Notes: a model not told the origin generated them from the letters alone. A DNA stretch of 64,000 nucleotides from Hymenobacter lapidiphilus (GCF_013377885.1 NZ_JABKAU010000001.1:183978-247977), one strand, 5' to 3'; numbered from the stretch's first letter, positions 27,369 to 37,535 are shown. A program made the numbers and translations.

Positions 27369-28082
27369 ATGCAAGCCCCGCTGCCTCCCCTGCGCCACGT
27401 TCCGCCCTACTGGGTACGAACCAGCACGGGTGGCGGCGGGGCTTTTGCCGATGGTACCCATCGGCCGGAGCCGGCCACTACGCCGCTACCCACTCCGCCC
27501 CCGGCAGAGCCAGTGGCAGAATCCCTGCCAGAGCCCTTGCCGGAGCAGCCCGCCGAATCGTTCGAGCCGCTGCTGCCCCCGCCACCAACACCCGAGTTGT
27601 TTGCCACGCTGCGAAGCGAGGACGGCCGGTTGGAACTGACCAATGACGGGCTGGAGCTGAATACCGAACAGTTTAGCTGGCGCGAGCTGGAGGGTGTGGA
27701 TGTGCAGCCGGTCCGCTGGCTGCTGGGCGTGTTGCTGGGCGCTTTCCTCTTCTTAGGCTTTCTATCGGCCTACCTGCAGTTTTGGCTGAAAACGGTTCCG
27801 GCAGCGCTGGGTATCGGGCTGGGCCTGGCGCTACTGGCTTGGGGCCTGCGCGGCACCAACCGCTGGCGGGTACATCGGCCGGGCCGGCAAACTCGCTATT
27901 TCTCGCTTGGTGGTCCGGCCAACGGCTGGCTGGCGCTGGCCCGCGAGGCCAACCGGCGCATCGGGCAGCGCCACCACGAAACGGCTACTGCCGCCGGGTA
28001 CTGGCTGCAGCAAACTGCCTTCATTGCCCCCGCTGCCGCCTCCACCGAAGAGGCCGGTCCTGACACGCACGCCCCGGTCTGA
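27369..28082 (+). CDS. Pro-rich protein with two membrane segments, unknown function
   Basis: The 237-residue protein has a Pro/Glu-rich N-terminal region (about 1-80), a short beta-rich segment (FATLRSEDGRLELTNDGLEL), then two adjacent membrane helices (about 118-160, LLGVLLGAFLFLGFLSAYL and ALGIGLGLALLAWGL), and a cytosolic tail. The layout resembles PH-like membrane proteins, but no motif confirms this. The ATG at 27369 is preferred to 27312 because the upstream stretch reads as non-coding. Confidence 0.7.
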   Translation: MQAPLPPLRHVPPYWVRTSTGGGGAFADGTHRPEPATTPLPTPPPAEPVAESLPEPLPEQPAESFEPLLPPPPTPELFATLRSEDGRLELTNDGLELNTEQFSWRELEGVDVQPVRWLLGVLLGAFLFLGFLSAYLQFWLKTVPAALGIGLGLALLAWGLRGTNRWRVHRPGRQTRYFSLGGPANGWLALAREANRRIGQRHHETATAAGYWLQQTAFIAPAAASTEEAGPDTHAPV

Positions 28083-28209
28083 GCCGCCGGCCGCCGCACT
28101 TATTGGCCCGGTTTGCCTACGCACCGCAGCCAGTGCACCGCCGATTACGGGCCGCCTGTTACCTTCGGCCCCGCTTACCGCATTTCTGCCTCTTTCCAGC
28201 CGTTTCCTT

Positions 28210-30144
28210 ATGGACGCCAAACACCAGCACTCCGCCATTTCGACGGCCGGTTTGCTCATTGCCCTGGGTATCATCTACGGCGACATCGGCACTTCGCCAC
28301 TCTACGTGATGAAGGCTATCGTATCGGGCCAGATTGACCCGCTGCTCGTGTACGGCGGCATCTCCTGCGTCATCTGGACGCTCACGCTCCAGACCACCGT
28401 TAAGTACGTGCTGCTCACCCTCAATGCTGATAACAACGGCGAGGGCGGCATTTTTTCGCTTTATGCCTTGGTACGGCGGCGCGGGGCCTGGCTCTCGGCC
28501 GTAGCCATTATCGGGGGCGCAGCCCTGTTGGCCGACGGCGTAATTACGCCGCCTATTTCGGTTTCATCAGCCATTGAAGGGCTGGAGGCCGTGTATCCGG
28601 ATATCCCAACAGTACCCATCGTCATTGGCATTATTGCGGCGCTGTTTCTGCTCCAGAGCTTCGGCACCCAGATTGTGGGCAAAGCATTTGGTCCCATCAT
28701 GTTCGTGTGGTTCGCCATGCTGGGCATCCTGGGCGTGAGCGGGGTGATGCACCACCCCGAAATCCTGAAGGCTTTCAACCCCTACTACGCCTACAACCTA
28801 CTAGTAAACTACCCCGGTGGCTTCTGGCTGCTGGGCGCCGTGTTTCTGTGCACAACCGGGGCCGAGGCGCTGTATTCCGACCTGGGCCACTGCGGCAAGG
28901 GCAATATTCGCATCAGCTGGATTTTCGTGAAATCGTGCCTGGTGCTCAACTACCTGGGCCAGGGCGGCTGGCTGATGTCGCAGCAGGGCCAGCAGCTCAA
29001 CGGCCGCAACCCGTTTTATGAGCTGATGCCCGAGTGGTTTCTGCTCATCGGCATCGGCATTGCCACGCTGGCCGCCGTTATTGCCTCGCAGGCCCTCATT
29101 ACGGGCTCATTCACGCTCGTAGCCGAAGCCATTCGCCTCAACATGTGGCCCAAGGTAAAGCTCAACTACCCCACCGACGTAAAGGGCCAGCTGTTTGTAC
29201 CCAGCATGAACCGGCTGCTGCTGCTGGGTTGCATCGGGGTGGTGCTGTACTTCCGCCGCTCCGAGCACATGGAGGCCGCCTACGGGCTGGCCATCACGCT
29301 TACCATGCTCATGACCACGATTTTGCTGAGTGTCTGGCTGCGCTCGAAGAAGGTGCCACTGGCCGTTATCGGATTGTTTGTGGTAGTATATGGCGCTATT
29401 GAGGGTTCTTTTCTGGTGGCCAACCTCATCAAGTTTCCGCACGGCGGCTGGGTGTCGCTGCTGATTGGCGGGCTGCTGATGAGCGTGATGTACGTGTGGC
29501 TGCGGGCGTACTACATCAAGCGCCGCCTCACCGAGTTCGTGAAGATTGACCCCTACATTGAGGCCCTCAAAGAACTAAGCGCCGACGAGTCCGTGTCGAA
29601 GTACGCCACCCACCTCGTGTTCCTGACCTCGGCCGAGCGGGCGTCGGAAATAGAGGCCAAAATCATCTACTCCATCTTCCAGAAGCGCCCCAAACGGGCC
29701 GACATCTACTGGTTCGTACACGTCGATACCACCGACCAGCCCTACACCATGGAGTACAAGGTGACCGAGCTGGCCCCCGACGATGCTTTCCGCATTACAT
29801 TCCGGCTGGGTTTCCGCGTCGAGCAGAAAATCAACCTCTATTTCCGCAAGGTGATTGAGGAGCTGGTGCGCAACAAGGAGGTCGATATCACTTCGCGCTA
29901 CGAGTCGCTGAGCAAGCAGCACGTAACCGGTGACTTTCGCTTCGTAGTGATGGAGAAGTACCTCTCGGTCGAAAATGACTTCCCGACGGTGGAGAAGCTC
30001 GTGATGCAATCTTATTTCTACATCAAGCAGTTTATCGCCTCCGAAGCAAAGTACTTCGGCCTCGATACCAGCTCAGTGAAAGTGGAAAAGGTACCGCTGG
30101 TGATTGCGCCTGTGCGTGAGATGTCGCTGCAACGGATTTTTTAG
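28210..30144 (+). CDS. kup: Potassium transporter Kup
   Basis: Kup takes up K+ with protons across the inner membrane. The 644-residue chain has the family signature at the N-terminus (LGIIYGDIGTSPLYVM), NADNNGEGGIFSLYAL, about twelve membrane helices to residue 440, SMNRLLLLGCIG, and a soluble C-terminal domain. The C-terminal domain is long, as in other Kup proteins. The ATG at 28210 directly starts MDAKHQHS. The large upstream in-frame extension to 27907 overlaps the preceding gene and is rejected. Confidence 0.95.
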   Translation: MDAKHQHSAISTAGLLIALGIIYGDIGTSPLYVMKAIVSGQIDPLLVYGGISCVIWTLTLQTTVKYVLLTLNADNNGEGGIFSLYALVRRRGAWLSAVAIIGGAALLADGVITPPISVSSAIEGLEAVYPDIPTVPIVIGIIAALFLLQSFGTQIVGKAFGPIMFVWFAMLGILGVSGVMHHPEILKAFNPYYAYNLLVNYPGGFWLLGAVFLCTTGAEALYSDLGHCGKGNIRISWIFVKSCLVLNYLGQGGWLMSQQGQQLNGRNPFYELMPEWFLLIGIGIATLAAVIASQALITGSFTLVAEAIRLNMWPKVKLNYPTDVKGQLFVPSMNRLLLLGCIGVVLYFRRSEHMEAAYGLAITLTMLMTTILLSVWLRSKKVPLAVIGLFVVVYGAIEGSFLVANLIKFPHGGWVSLLIGGLLMSVMYVWLRAYYIKRRLTEFVKIDPYIEALKELSADESVSKYATHLVFLTSAERASEIEAKIIYSIFQKRPKRADIYWFVHVDTTDQPYTMEYKVTELAPDDAFRITFRLGFRVEQKINLYFRKVIEELVRNKEVDITSRYESLSKQHVTGDFRFVVMEKYLSVENDFPTVEKLVMQSYFYIKQFIASEAKYFGLDTSSVKVEKVPLVIAPVREMSLQRIF

Positions 30145-30166
30145 AACAGGATTTACGCAAAGAGAC

Positions 30167-30182
30167 TGTAGCGCGAAGCTTC
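30167..30182 (+). repeat. Half arm of the GCGCGAAGC intergenic repeat
   Basis: TGTAGCGCGAAGCTTCC matches the outer arm of the repeats at 15509 and 31832, but no complementary arm follows. It looks like a truncated copy left between kup and the next gene. Confidence 0.5.
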
Positions 30183-30349
30183 CCTCCCGCTGGTTTGCGC
30201 ACTGACAGCAAATCGATCCTGAGTACAACCAACCCAATTCCATCAATGCGGCAGGACATGGCTTTTACCAGCAGTATATTTTTGCTTTCCAATCATTCCA
30301 TTCGGTGATAGTAGGAAAGTAAAAACACACTGCTGGCAGGCATATTACC

Positions 30350-30357
30350 TACCTTTA
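30350..30357 (+). promoter_or_regulatory. -7 box of the CNNM/CorC-type gene
   Basis: TACCTTTA is near-consensus and ends exactly 4 nt before the ATG at 30362, again predicting a leaderless transcript. Confidence 0.5.
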
Positions 30358-30361
30358 GTTC

Positions 30362-31645
30362 ATGGAATTACTCATTATTCTGCTGTTGGTCTTGCTCAAC
30401 GGCGTTTTTTCCATGTCGGAAATTGCGCTGATTTCCTCGCGCAAGGCCAAGCTGGAAGCCCAGGCCAAGCAGGGTAGCCGCCCGGCCCAGGCTGCCCTGG
30501 CGCTGGCCCAGCAGCCCACCCGGTTTCTCTCCACCGTCCAGATCGGCATCACGCTTATCAGCATCCTCACGGGCGTGTTCAGCGGAGCGGGGCTTACCAC
30601 CCAGCTTGAGGGCGTAATTGCCCAAGTGCCCGTGCTGGCTCCTTTTGCCCACAATATTGCCGTAGTCCTGATGGTTGTCTTCATCACTTACCTCTCGGTG
30701 GTGATTGGGGAGTTGCTGCCCAAGCGCATCGGCCTGACCAACCCCGAGAGCATCATCAAGTTTATGGCCGCGCCCATGGCGTTGCTTTCCCGGCTTACTT
30801 CACCCTTTATCTGGCTATTAACCGTTTCCAGCGACTTTCTTATCCGGGTTCTGGGCATCAATACCCAGGAAAGCCCGGTAACGGAGGAGGAAATCAAGGC
30901 CATGATCCGGGAAGGAGCTACGGGGGGAACGATTCAGGAAATTGAGCACGACATTGTCAAGAACGTCTTCAGCCTGGGCGACCGGCGCCTGGGCTCGCTC
31001 ATGACCAGCCGCCAGGACATAGAGTGGCTGGACCTGGAAGCTGACCTGGACACGACCCGTCAGACGGTGCTTGCCCGCAAGCGCTCGGCCTACCCGCTCT
31101 GCCAGGGCAGCCTAGACGAAGTGCGGGGCATGGTGTACCTGAAAGATCTGGTAAACGAAATACCGCTGGATACGCAGCTACGGCGCTTGGGCGAGCTACA
31201 ACGCGAGCCATTGTTTATGCCCGCTTCCAGCAAAGCCTACCATGCCCTGGAAATGTTCCGGCTGCGGCGCGTGCACCAAGCCATTGTGGTGGATGAGTTT
31301 GGCGGGGTGGTCGGGATGGTGACAATCGACGATATACTCGACGCGCTGGTGGGCGACATTTCGCCCGATACGGAAGGCGAACCCGCTATTGTGGAACGCA
31401 GCGACGGCTCGTTTCTTATCGATGCACAACTGCCTTTCGCCGAGTTTGCCGAGCGTTTCCACATTTCGCTAGCGGCGCGGCGCGGCCTGACGGGCTTTCA
31501 TAGTATCGGCGGCTTTGCACTGCACATTCTAAACTCATTACCTCGCGCCGGCGAGCATTTCAACTGGGAGGGCCACTACTTCGAAATCGTGGACGTAGAC
31601 CGCAGCCACATCGACAAAATCCTGTTCAAGCCCAAGCTCGATTAG
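30362..31645 (+). CDS. CNNM/CorC-family (hemolysin C-like) membrane protein
   Basis: The 427-residue protein has a DUF21/CNNM membrane domain (about 1-190: LLVLLNGVFSMSEIALISSRKAKLE, VVIGELLPKRIGLTNPE), two CBS domains (about 205-335, with HQAIVVDEFGGVVGMVTIDDILDALVGDI), and a C-terminal CorC/HlyC domain. Relatives export Mg2+ or Co2+ or support Mg homeostasis; the old hemolysin name does not imply a toxin. It follows kup but has its own promoter. Confidence 0.92.
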   Translation: MELLIILLLVLLNGVFSMSEIALISSRKAKLEAQAKQGSRPAQAALALAQQPTRFLSTVQIGITLISILTGVFSGAGLTTQLEGVIAQVPVLAPFAHNIAVVLMVVFITYLSVVIGELLPKRIGLTNPESIIKFMAAPMALLSRLTSPFIWLLTVSSDFLIRVLGINTQESPVTEEEIKAMIREGATGGTIQEIEHDIVKNVFSLGDRRLGSLMTSRQDIEWLDLEADLDTTRQTVLARKRSAYPLCQGSLDEVRGMVYLKDLVNEIPLDTQLRRLGELQREPLFMPASSKAYHALEMFRLRRVHQAIVVDEFGGVVGMVTIDDILDALVGDISPDTEGEPAIVERSDGSFLIDAQLPFAEFAERFHISLAARRGLTGFHSIGGFALHILNSLPRAGEHFNWEGHYFEIVDVDRSHIDKILFKPKLD

Positions 31646-31831
31646 CTCGCCCCACTGCTTGCACCCTACGGGCCGGCCAGTTGGCTTAGCAGAACGAGTA
31701 TGCCCAGGGCCAGGTAAATACCGAAGCGCTGGAGCTGCTGTTTGGGTTGATGACGCGCACACAGACCCGCCCAACACCGGCGCAGGGCTTTCCGGTTCGG
31801 GATGGGGCATTTCTGCCAGCGTGCGGTTGCC

Positions 31832-31911
31832 GCGCGAAGCTTCTGCGTCGCGCATCGTTGGACGAAACCGTTGGGCAGTAGGCAGCAATGCGCGACGCAG
31901 AAGCTTCGCGC
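31832..31911. repeat. Intergenic inverted repeat, GCGCGAAGC family, copy 2
   Basis: Perfect 24-base arms (31832-31855 and 31888-31911) begin GCGCGAAGCTTCTGCG. The loop is 32 bases. The sequence from 31646 to 31820 shows only a short minus-strand frame ending LALGILVLLSQLAGP, perhaps a relic of a membrane protein. Confidence 0.85.
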
Positions 31912-31934
31912 TACAAGCCCCCGGTTCTGGCGTA

Positions 31935-34034
31935 TCAGAACTTCATGCGCTGAATCCGCACGGCGTTGAGGATGGCCAGCAGGGCCACGCCTACATCGGC
32001 AAATACAGCCTCCCACATGGTGGCCAGGCCGCCGGCGCCCAGTGCCAGCACCACGCCCTTTACGATGAAGGCCAGCCAGATATTCTGCCAGACTACGGTG
32101 TGGGTGGCGCGGGCAATGCGGCGGGCGGTGGCAATCTTGCTCGGGTGGTCGGTCTGGATAACCACGTCGGCGGTTTCGATGGTAGCATCGGAGCCCAGGC
32201 CGCCCATAGCAATGCCTACATCGGCCAGCGCCACTACCGGGGCATCGTTCACGCCGTCGCCCACAAAGGCCAGCTTGCGGCCTTCATCCAGGTACTGCTG
32301 CACGTAGCGGGCTTTGTCTTCGGGTAGCAGGCCGCCGTGGGCCTCCGTGATGCCCAGCTCGGCGGCCACGCGCTGCACAATGCTGTCTTTGTCGCCCGAG
32401 AGCATCACGAGTTTGGTGATGCCGTCGGCGCGCAGCTCCTGCACGGCCCGGGCGGCATCGGCTTTGGGGGCGTCGGCCACGGTGAGGTAGCCGGCGTACT
32501 GCCCGTCGAGGGCCAGCACCACGATGCTGTCGACCACGGCATCCACTTCGGGCGGGTACGTCACGTCGAATTTGCGCAGCAGCTTGGTGTTGCCGGCCAG
32601 CAAGGTGCGGCCGGCCACTTGGCCGCGCAGGCCGTGGCCGGCAATTTCCTCCACACTTTCCACGGCGGCAATAGCGGTGGCGGAGGGCTGGGCGTGCTGC
32701 ACCACAGCCTTGGCAATAGGGTGGGTTGATTTGGTTTCGAGCGCGCCGACCAGCCGCAGCAACTCGGCCGCCTCGGTGCCGGGAGCGGCCACTACTTCGC
32801 GCACCGCAAACACGCCCTCGGTGAGCGTGCCGGTTTTGTCCATCACCACGGTATCAATCGCGCGCAACACATCCAGGAAGTTGGAACCCTTGAACAGGAT
32901 GCCGTTTTTGGAGGCCGCCCCGATGCCGCCGAAGTAGCCCAGCGGAATGCTGATAACCAGCGCGCAGGGGCAGGAAATGACCAGAAACACCAGCGCCCGG
33001 TACAGCCAGTCGCGGAACACATAGTCATCAACCACCGCTAGCGGCACCAGCACCAGCACCACGGCCAGCAACACCACAATGGGCGTGTAGATTTTGGCGA
33101 AGCGGGTGATAAACTGCTGGGTTCTGGCCTTGCGCCCCACCGCGTCCTGCACCATAGCCAGGATGCGGCTGAGCTTGGTATCGGCGAAAGCAGCCGTGAC
33201 GCTTACCTGCACCAGCGTATCGAGGTTGATCATGCCGGCCAGCACCATCTCGCCCGCCTGCTTGGTTTGGGGGGCCGATTCGCCGGTGAGGGCGGCCGTA
33301 TTGAACGAGGCCGGGCCGGCTACCAGCGTGCCATCGAGGGCCACTTTCTCGCCGGGCCGCACTTCCATCAGGTCCTCCAGCTGCACCTCTTTCGGGTCGA
33401 TGACCAGGCGCTGGCCGTCGCGTAGCACGGTTACTTCGGTGGCCTGGATTTCGAGCAGCGCCCGGATGCTGCGCTTGGCCCGGTTCACGGCGGCATCCTG
33501 AAACAGTTCGCCCACGGTGTAAAACAGCATTACGGCCACGCCCTCAGGGTATTCGCCAATGGCAAAGGCGCCAAGCGTGGCCAGGCTCATCAGCAGAAAC
33601 TCGTTGAATACGTTACCCGTGGGCAGGCTCACGGCAGCGGCCCGCAGCACCTTCCAGCCTACCAGCAAAAACGCCACCCCGTACCACAGCGGCCGCACCA
33701 GGCCCACGAAAAACGGCACATCAAAGTAGTCGAGCGCAATGCCGCCCAGCAGCATCGCCAAGCTCACGGCCGGCCACAGGTAGGGCCACTCGCCGGCCGG
33801 GCCGTGGTCGTGTCCGTGCCCATTGTCAAGGCCGTCGTGCGAGTGGCCGGCGTGCTCGTCTGCCGATTCGTTGTGGTGGTCGACCGTATCGGTGGGCGGG
33901 TGGTCCTGGCCGCGGGGGGCGGTGGCGGCTTCGGGCGTGAGCTGCTGGCGGTTGAGGGCCCCGACGTTGGCCAGGTCTACCTGCTTGGCGGTATTGAGCT
34001 CTTCGTCGGTGTTATCGGAGTACGGATCGGGCAT
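31935..34034 (-). CDS. Zn/Cd/Pb-type P1B ATPase (ZntA-like) with His-rich N-terminus
   Basis: The 699-residue efflux ATPase exports divalent soft metals from the cytosol. Key motifs are SCPCALV in the sixth helix, DKTGT (phosphorylation), THPIA, GDGVNDAPV, and the Asp of ADVGVALLAILNAVR in the last helix, which marks Zn/Cd specificity over copper. The usual N-terminal HMA domain is missing; instead residues about 35-80 form a His/Asp-rich tail (DHHNESADEHAGHSHDG). A separate HMA protein is encoded just upstream. The ATG at 34034 is preferred to 34085, whose extension runs into a hairpin. Confidence 0.93.
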   Translation of the reverse strand: MPDPYSDNTDEELNTAKQVDLANVGALNRQQLTPEAATAPRGQDHPPTDTVDHHNESADEHAGHSHDGLDNGHGHDHGPAGEWPYLWPAVSLAMLLGGIALDYFDVPFFVGLVRPLWYGVAFLLVGWKVLRAAAVSLPTGNVFNEFLLMSLATLGAFAIGEYPEGVAVMLFYTVGELFQDAAVNRAKRSIRALLEIQATEVTVLRDGQRLVIDPKEVQLEDLMEVRPGEKVALDGTLVAGPASFNTAALTGESAPQTKQAGEMVLAGMINLDTLVQVSVTAAFADTKLSRILAMVQDAVGRKARTQQFITRFAKIYTPIVVLLAVVLVLVPLAVVDDYVFRDWLYRALVFLVISCPCALVISIPLGYFGGIGAASKNGILFKGSNFLDVLRAIDTVVMDKTGTLTEGVFAVREVVAAPGTEAAELLRLVGALETKSTHPIAKAVVQHAQPSATAIAAVESVEEIAGHGLRGQVAGRTLLAGNTKLLRKFDVTYPPEVDAVVDSIVVLALDGQYAGYLTVADAPKADAARAVQELRADGITKLVMLSGDKDSIVQRVAAELGITEAHGGLLPEDKARYVQQYLDEGRKLAFVGDGVNDAPVVALADVGIAMGGLGSDATIETADVVIQTDHPSKIATARRIARATHTVVWQNIWLAFIVKGVVLALGAGGLATMWEAVFADVGVALLAILNAVRIQRMKF

Positions 34035-34092
34035 CAGGAACGGGGCTGGGGTGGGCCCGGCAAACCACCGGGCTGCAGGTATCAAAACGGAC

Positions 34093-34142
34093 TGGTGCCC
34101 CTGGGGTTACCCTGCCAAGTCAGGGCAACCCCAGGGGCACCA
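34093..34142. repeat. Inverted repeat between the HMA gene and the Zn ATPase gene
   Basis: Arms of 22 bases (34093-34114 and 34121-34142) have one mismatch and a 6-base loop; the outer end is TGGTGCCCCTGGGGTT. There is no T run, so it may be an mRNA processing or stabilising hairpin inside the operon, or a REP-type element. Confidence 0.75.
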
Positions 34143-34177
34143 ATGTCTGTAGCCTGGCTGGGCTGGGCGTCGCGACC

Positions 34178-34384
34178 CTACGCAGGGCGGGCCTCGAAGC
34201 CGGCCTCCACAATCAGGGCCATTACCTGTTCGGCAGACAGGTCGCCGCTGACGGTGAGAACTTTATTGGGGTTTTCGGTATCTACCTGCCAGCTGCTGAT
34301 GGCCTTTTCGCCGTTGAGCGTGGGCGTGATGGCGCGCACGCAGTTGGCGCAGTTGATCGTGGTATTGAAACGGAGCGTTTTCAT
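34178..34384 (-). CDS. Small heavy-metal-associated (HMA) domain protein
   Basis: The 68-residue protein is a single HMA fold with CxxC as INCANCVRAI, similar to CopZ-type chaperones and to ATPase N-terminal domains. It is upstream of the Zn/Cd ATPase on the same strand, 143 bp away across a hairpin. The ATPase lacks its own HMA domain, so this protein is likely the detached metal-binding partner, although Cu delivery to the nearby CopA cannot be excluded. The ATG at 34384 is chosen over 34441 because the domain starts directly. Confidence 0.88.
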   Translation of the reverse strand: MKTLRFNTTINCANCVRAITPTLNGEKAISSWQVDTENPNKVLTVSGDLSAEQVMALIVEAGFEARPA

Positions 34385-34663
34385 GGTTGGAGCAGTTGAA
34401 AGTGAAGTTGGCCGAACAAACCGGCCGGCGGTATCTACCACAAGGATACGGCCTTAAACGGCAGGCGGTGGTACAGGATTTCCCAAAAAACCAGCAAAAC
34501 CCGGGGCCGGCAAACGCCCGCCCCCCACAGCCCGGTTGCGCCGGCCGCCGAATGTTGTAGGCCCGGAGAGGGAATCGTGTACATCTTTCGGGCCGGTTTT
34601 GGGGTTTAATAGGTACGTAAGCCCCCGGGCTTCCCTCCTTCCGTCTGCCTTAGCCCAACTGCC

Positions 34664-36997
34664 TTGAAAACGACTCCCGCCACTTCAGCTGCCCCGCCCA
34701 ATGCTCCAACCGGGGCGGCCCCGCGCACCGAAACCCTCCACATTGAGGGCATGACCTGCGCCTCCTGCTCCAACTTCGTGGAGAGGGCCCTGATCCGCAC
34801 GCCCGGCGTGCTGCGGGCCACCGTGAACTTGGCCGCCGAGAAGGCCACCGTCGAGTACGCCCCCAACCAGGTAGACCACGCCGGGCTGAAGGCGGCCGTA
34901 GAGCAGGCCGGCTACCAGGTGTTCGAGCCCCAGGCCCCGGCCGCTCCCAACGTACTGACCGCCGATGAGGAACTAGCTGATCGAAAAGCCCGGACGTATC
35001 TTGACCTAAAGCGTCGCTTTCAGGTGGCGGTAGTGCTGGCCGTTATCATTATGCCGCTGAGTATGCTGATGCTGTGGCCCGCGTTGATGGCGCGGATTTC
35101 GATGCCGGTGCTCAATTACGGGCTGCTGCTGCTCACGCTTCCGGTGCTGCTGTACAGCGGCCGCGAGTTCTACGTGTCGGCCTGGAACGGCCTGCGCCAC
35201 CGTACCGCCAGCATGGACACGCTGATTGCCGTGGGCACCGGCGCGGCTTTCCTGTACAGCCTGGCCGCCACGATAGCGCCCGGTTTTTTCCAGCGCCAGG
35301 GCCTCGTGCCCGATGTGTACTACGACACCACGGCCACCATCATTGCCCTTATTCTGCTGGGCAAGGTGCTCGAAAGCCGCGCTAAGGCCAAAACCTCGGC
35401 CGCCATCAAAGCCCTCATCGGCCTGCAGGCCAAAACGGCCCGCGTGATGCGCGACGGACAGGAAGTGGATGTGCCGCTGGAGCAGGTGCGCCCCGGCGAT
35501 GAGGTGCTGGTGCGCCCCGGCGAGAAAGTGGCCACCGACGGCATCATCCTGGAAGGCCGCTCGGCCCTCGACGAATCCATGCTTACCGGCGAGAGCCTGC
35601 CGGTTGATAAATCGGTGGGCGACGCGGTGTTCGGGGCTACCATCAACAAAACCGGCTCCTTCCGCTTCCGCGTGAGCCAAGTGGGCACCAACACCGTACT
35701 GGCCCAGATTGTGAAGCTAGTGGAAGATGCCCAGGGCAGCCGCGCGCCCATTCAGCGGCTGGCCGATAAAATCAGCGCCGTGTTTGTGCCAATAGTGATT
35801 ATGCTGGCCATTGCCACGTTTGTGGTGTGGTTTGCGGTGGCCCCCGCCGGGCAGCGCCTGCCCCTGGCGCTGGTCAACTTTGTGGCCGTGCTCATCATTG
35901 CCTGCCCCTGCGCGCTCGGGCTGGCCACGCCCACGGCCATTATGGTGGGCACCGGCCTGGGAGCCAGCCACGGGGTACTCATCCGCAACGCCGAGGCCCT
36001 CGAAAAGGCTTACCAAGTGGATACCGTGCTGCTCGATAAAACCGGCACCATTACGAAGGGCGAGCCGGCCGTTACCGAGTTCATCACCGCCACGGGCACC
36101 GAACCATCCGCCCTGCTGCCGCTACTGGCGGCGGTGGAGCGCCGCAGCGAGCATCCGCTGGCCGCCGCCGTGGTGCGCTATACCGAGCAGCAACAGGTCC
36201 AGACGGCACCGGGCGAAGCTGCCGAAGCAACTGACTTTGTAGCCTTTGAGGGCCGCGGGGCCGGGGCCACGGTGGCCGGGCGGGCCGTACTCATCGGCAA
36301 CCGTCGCCTACTCGAAGAAAACAACATCATGCTTGGCCCCGAGCTGGAGCAGGCTGCCGCCGGGCTGCTGGCCCAGGCCCGCACCGTGCTCTATGCCTCC
36401 GTAGATGGGCAGGCCCTGGCCCTGGCAGGCGTGGCCGACACCGTGCGCGACACTTCGGCCGCTGCCATTCGCCAGCTCCAGAGCAAGGGGCTTACCGTGG
36501 TAATGATGACCGGCGACAACCACCAGACGGCCGAAAAAGTGGCCCACCAAGTGGGCATCACCCGCTTTTACGCCGAAGTGCTGCCTGCCGACAAGGCCGG
36601 CAAAGTGCAGGAACTTCAGGCCGAGGGCCGCGTGGTAGCCATGGTGGGCGACGGCATCAACGACGCGCCCGCCCTGGCCCGCGCCGACCTGGGCCTGGCC
36701 ATGGGCGGCGGCACCGATGTGGCCATGGAAGCGGCCGGCATCACGCTCATGCGCTCCGATTTGCAGGGCGTGGTCACGGCCATTGCCCTTTCGCGCCAAA
36801 CGGTGCGTACCATCCGCCAGAACCTGTTTTTTGCTTTCGTATACAACACACTGGGCATCCCCATTGCGGCGGGCCTCCTCTACCCCTTCACCGGCTGGCT
36901 GCTCTCGCCCATGCTGGCCGCCGCCGCCATGGCTTTAAGCTCGGTGTCGGTGCTCACCAACTCGCTGCGTCTGCGCGGTTTCAAGGTAAAAGGCTGA
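34664..36997 (+). CDS. copA: Cu(I)-translocating P1B ATPase CopA
   Basis: The 777-residue Cu+ exporter has one N-terminal HMA domain with [10 protein letters not shown] (residues about 29-38), eight membrane helices with [29 protein letters not shown] and [11 protein letters not shown], and the [15 protein letters not shown] signature of copper ATPases near the C-terminus. The start is a TTG at 34664, because no ATG precedes the HMA domain. The gene is divergent from the HMA/Zn ATPase operon. The cupredoxin gene follows after about 100 bp, and the two may form a copper export and handling unit. Confidence 0.95.
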   Translation: MKTTPATSAAPPNAPTGAAPRTETLHIEGMTCASCSNFVERALIRTPGVLRATVNLAAEKATVEYAPNQVDHAGLKAAVEQAGYQVFEPQAPAAPNVLTADEELADRKARTYLDLKRRFQVAVVLAVIIMPLSMLMLWPALMARISMPVLNYGLLLLTLPVLLYSGREFYVSAWNGLRHRTASMDTLIAVGTGAAFLYSLAATIAPGFFQRQGLVPDVYYDTTATIIALILLGKVLESRAKAKTSAAIKALIGLQAKTARVMRDGQEVDVPLEQVRPGDEVLVRPGEKVATDGIILEGRSALDESMLTGESLPVDKSVGDAVFGATINKTGSFRFRVSQVGTNTVLAQIVKLVEDAQGSRAPIQRLADKISAVFVPIVIMLAIATFVVWFAVAPAGQRLPLALVNFVAVLIIACPCALGLATPTAIMVGTGLGASHGVLIRNAEALEKAYQVDTVLLDKTGTITKGEPAVTEFITATGTEPSALLPLLAAVERRSEHPLAAAVVRYTEQQQVQTAPGEAAEATDFVAFEGRGAGATVAGRAVLIGNRRLLEENNIMLGPELEQAAAGLLAQARTVLYASVDGQALALAGVADTVRDTSAAAIRQLQSKGLTVVMMTGDNHQTAEKVAHQVGITRFYAEVLPADKAGKVQELQAEGRVVAMVGDGINDAPALARADLGLAMGGGTDVAMEAAGITLMRSDLQGVVTAIALSRQTVRTIRQNLFFAFVYNTLGIPIAAGLLYPFTGWLLSPMLAAAAMALSSVSVLTNSLRLRGFKVKG

Positions 36998-37095
36998 ATC
37001 TGCCTATCAACCTGAACATGCTACGCCTTGGCCAACAAGCTCAGCATAACAGGCAGCCGGTTTCCCCTCTTCCCTCCCACTTTTGACTTACCCCT

Positions 37096-37473
37096 ATGGA
37101 TACTTCTCAAATCATCGTTACACTGCTCGGCACGGGCCTGATTGGCTTTGTGGGCTGGTTTTTCTTTGCGGCCCCGCACCGGGTGGCGACGGCCGTAGCC
37201 GGCAATGGCGGGCTGCAGCAGGCGACTATTCAGGTGAAGGGCGGCTACTCGCCCGACGTGGTGGAGGTGGCCCTGGGCCAGCCGGTACAGCTCCACTTCT
37301 ACCGCGACGAAACTGCCGGCTGCTCGGAGGAACTGCTGCTGCCCGACTTCGGCATCCGCCGCGAGCTGCCGGCTTTCCAGACCACCACCGTGGAGCTGCG
37401 GCCCGACAAAGCCGGCACCTATCCCTTCACGTGCGGTATGGGAATGTTACGCGGCAGCCTAATAGTGCGGTAG
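37096..37473 (+). CDS. Membrane-anchored cupredoxin-domain protein
   Basis: The 125-residue protein has one N-terminal membrane helix (about 5-27) and a periplasmic cupredoxin domain. Metal ligand candidates are Cys in TAGCSEELL and the C-terminal cluster FTCGMGMLRG. It starts 98 bp after copA and on the same strand, a common arrangement in which it may accept or hold periplasmic copper. It is followed 62 bp later by a thioredoxin-like gene. Confidence 0.88.
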   Translation: MDTSQIIVTLLGTGLIGFVGWFFFAAPHRVATAVAGNGGLQQATIQVKGGYSPDVVEVALGQPVQLHFYRDETAGCSEELLLPDFGIRRELPAFQTTTVELRPDKAGTYPFTCGMGMLRGSLIVR

Positions 37474-37535
37474 CGCGCCTGAAACGGGCATTTACCACTT
37501 GTCAGGCGACCGGTTTATACTGTATCCAACCCTAT

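Noticed and set aside
31666..31888. Minus-strand frame ending LALGILVLLSQLAGP
   Set aside because: It looks like a possible relic of a membrane protein, but the frame runs through the inverted repeat at 31832-31911 and has no intact start, so it is not listed as a gene.
36998..37095. Nested CTGCCT/AGGCAG and ATGCT/AGCAT pairs after copA
   Set aside because: The arms are only 5-6 bases with long loops and no T run. This is too weak to call a terminator.
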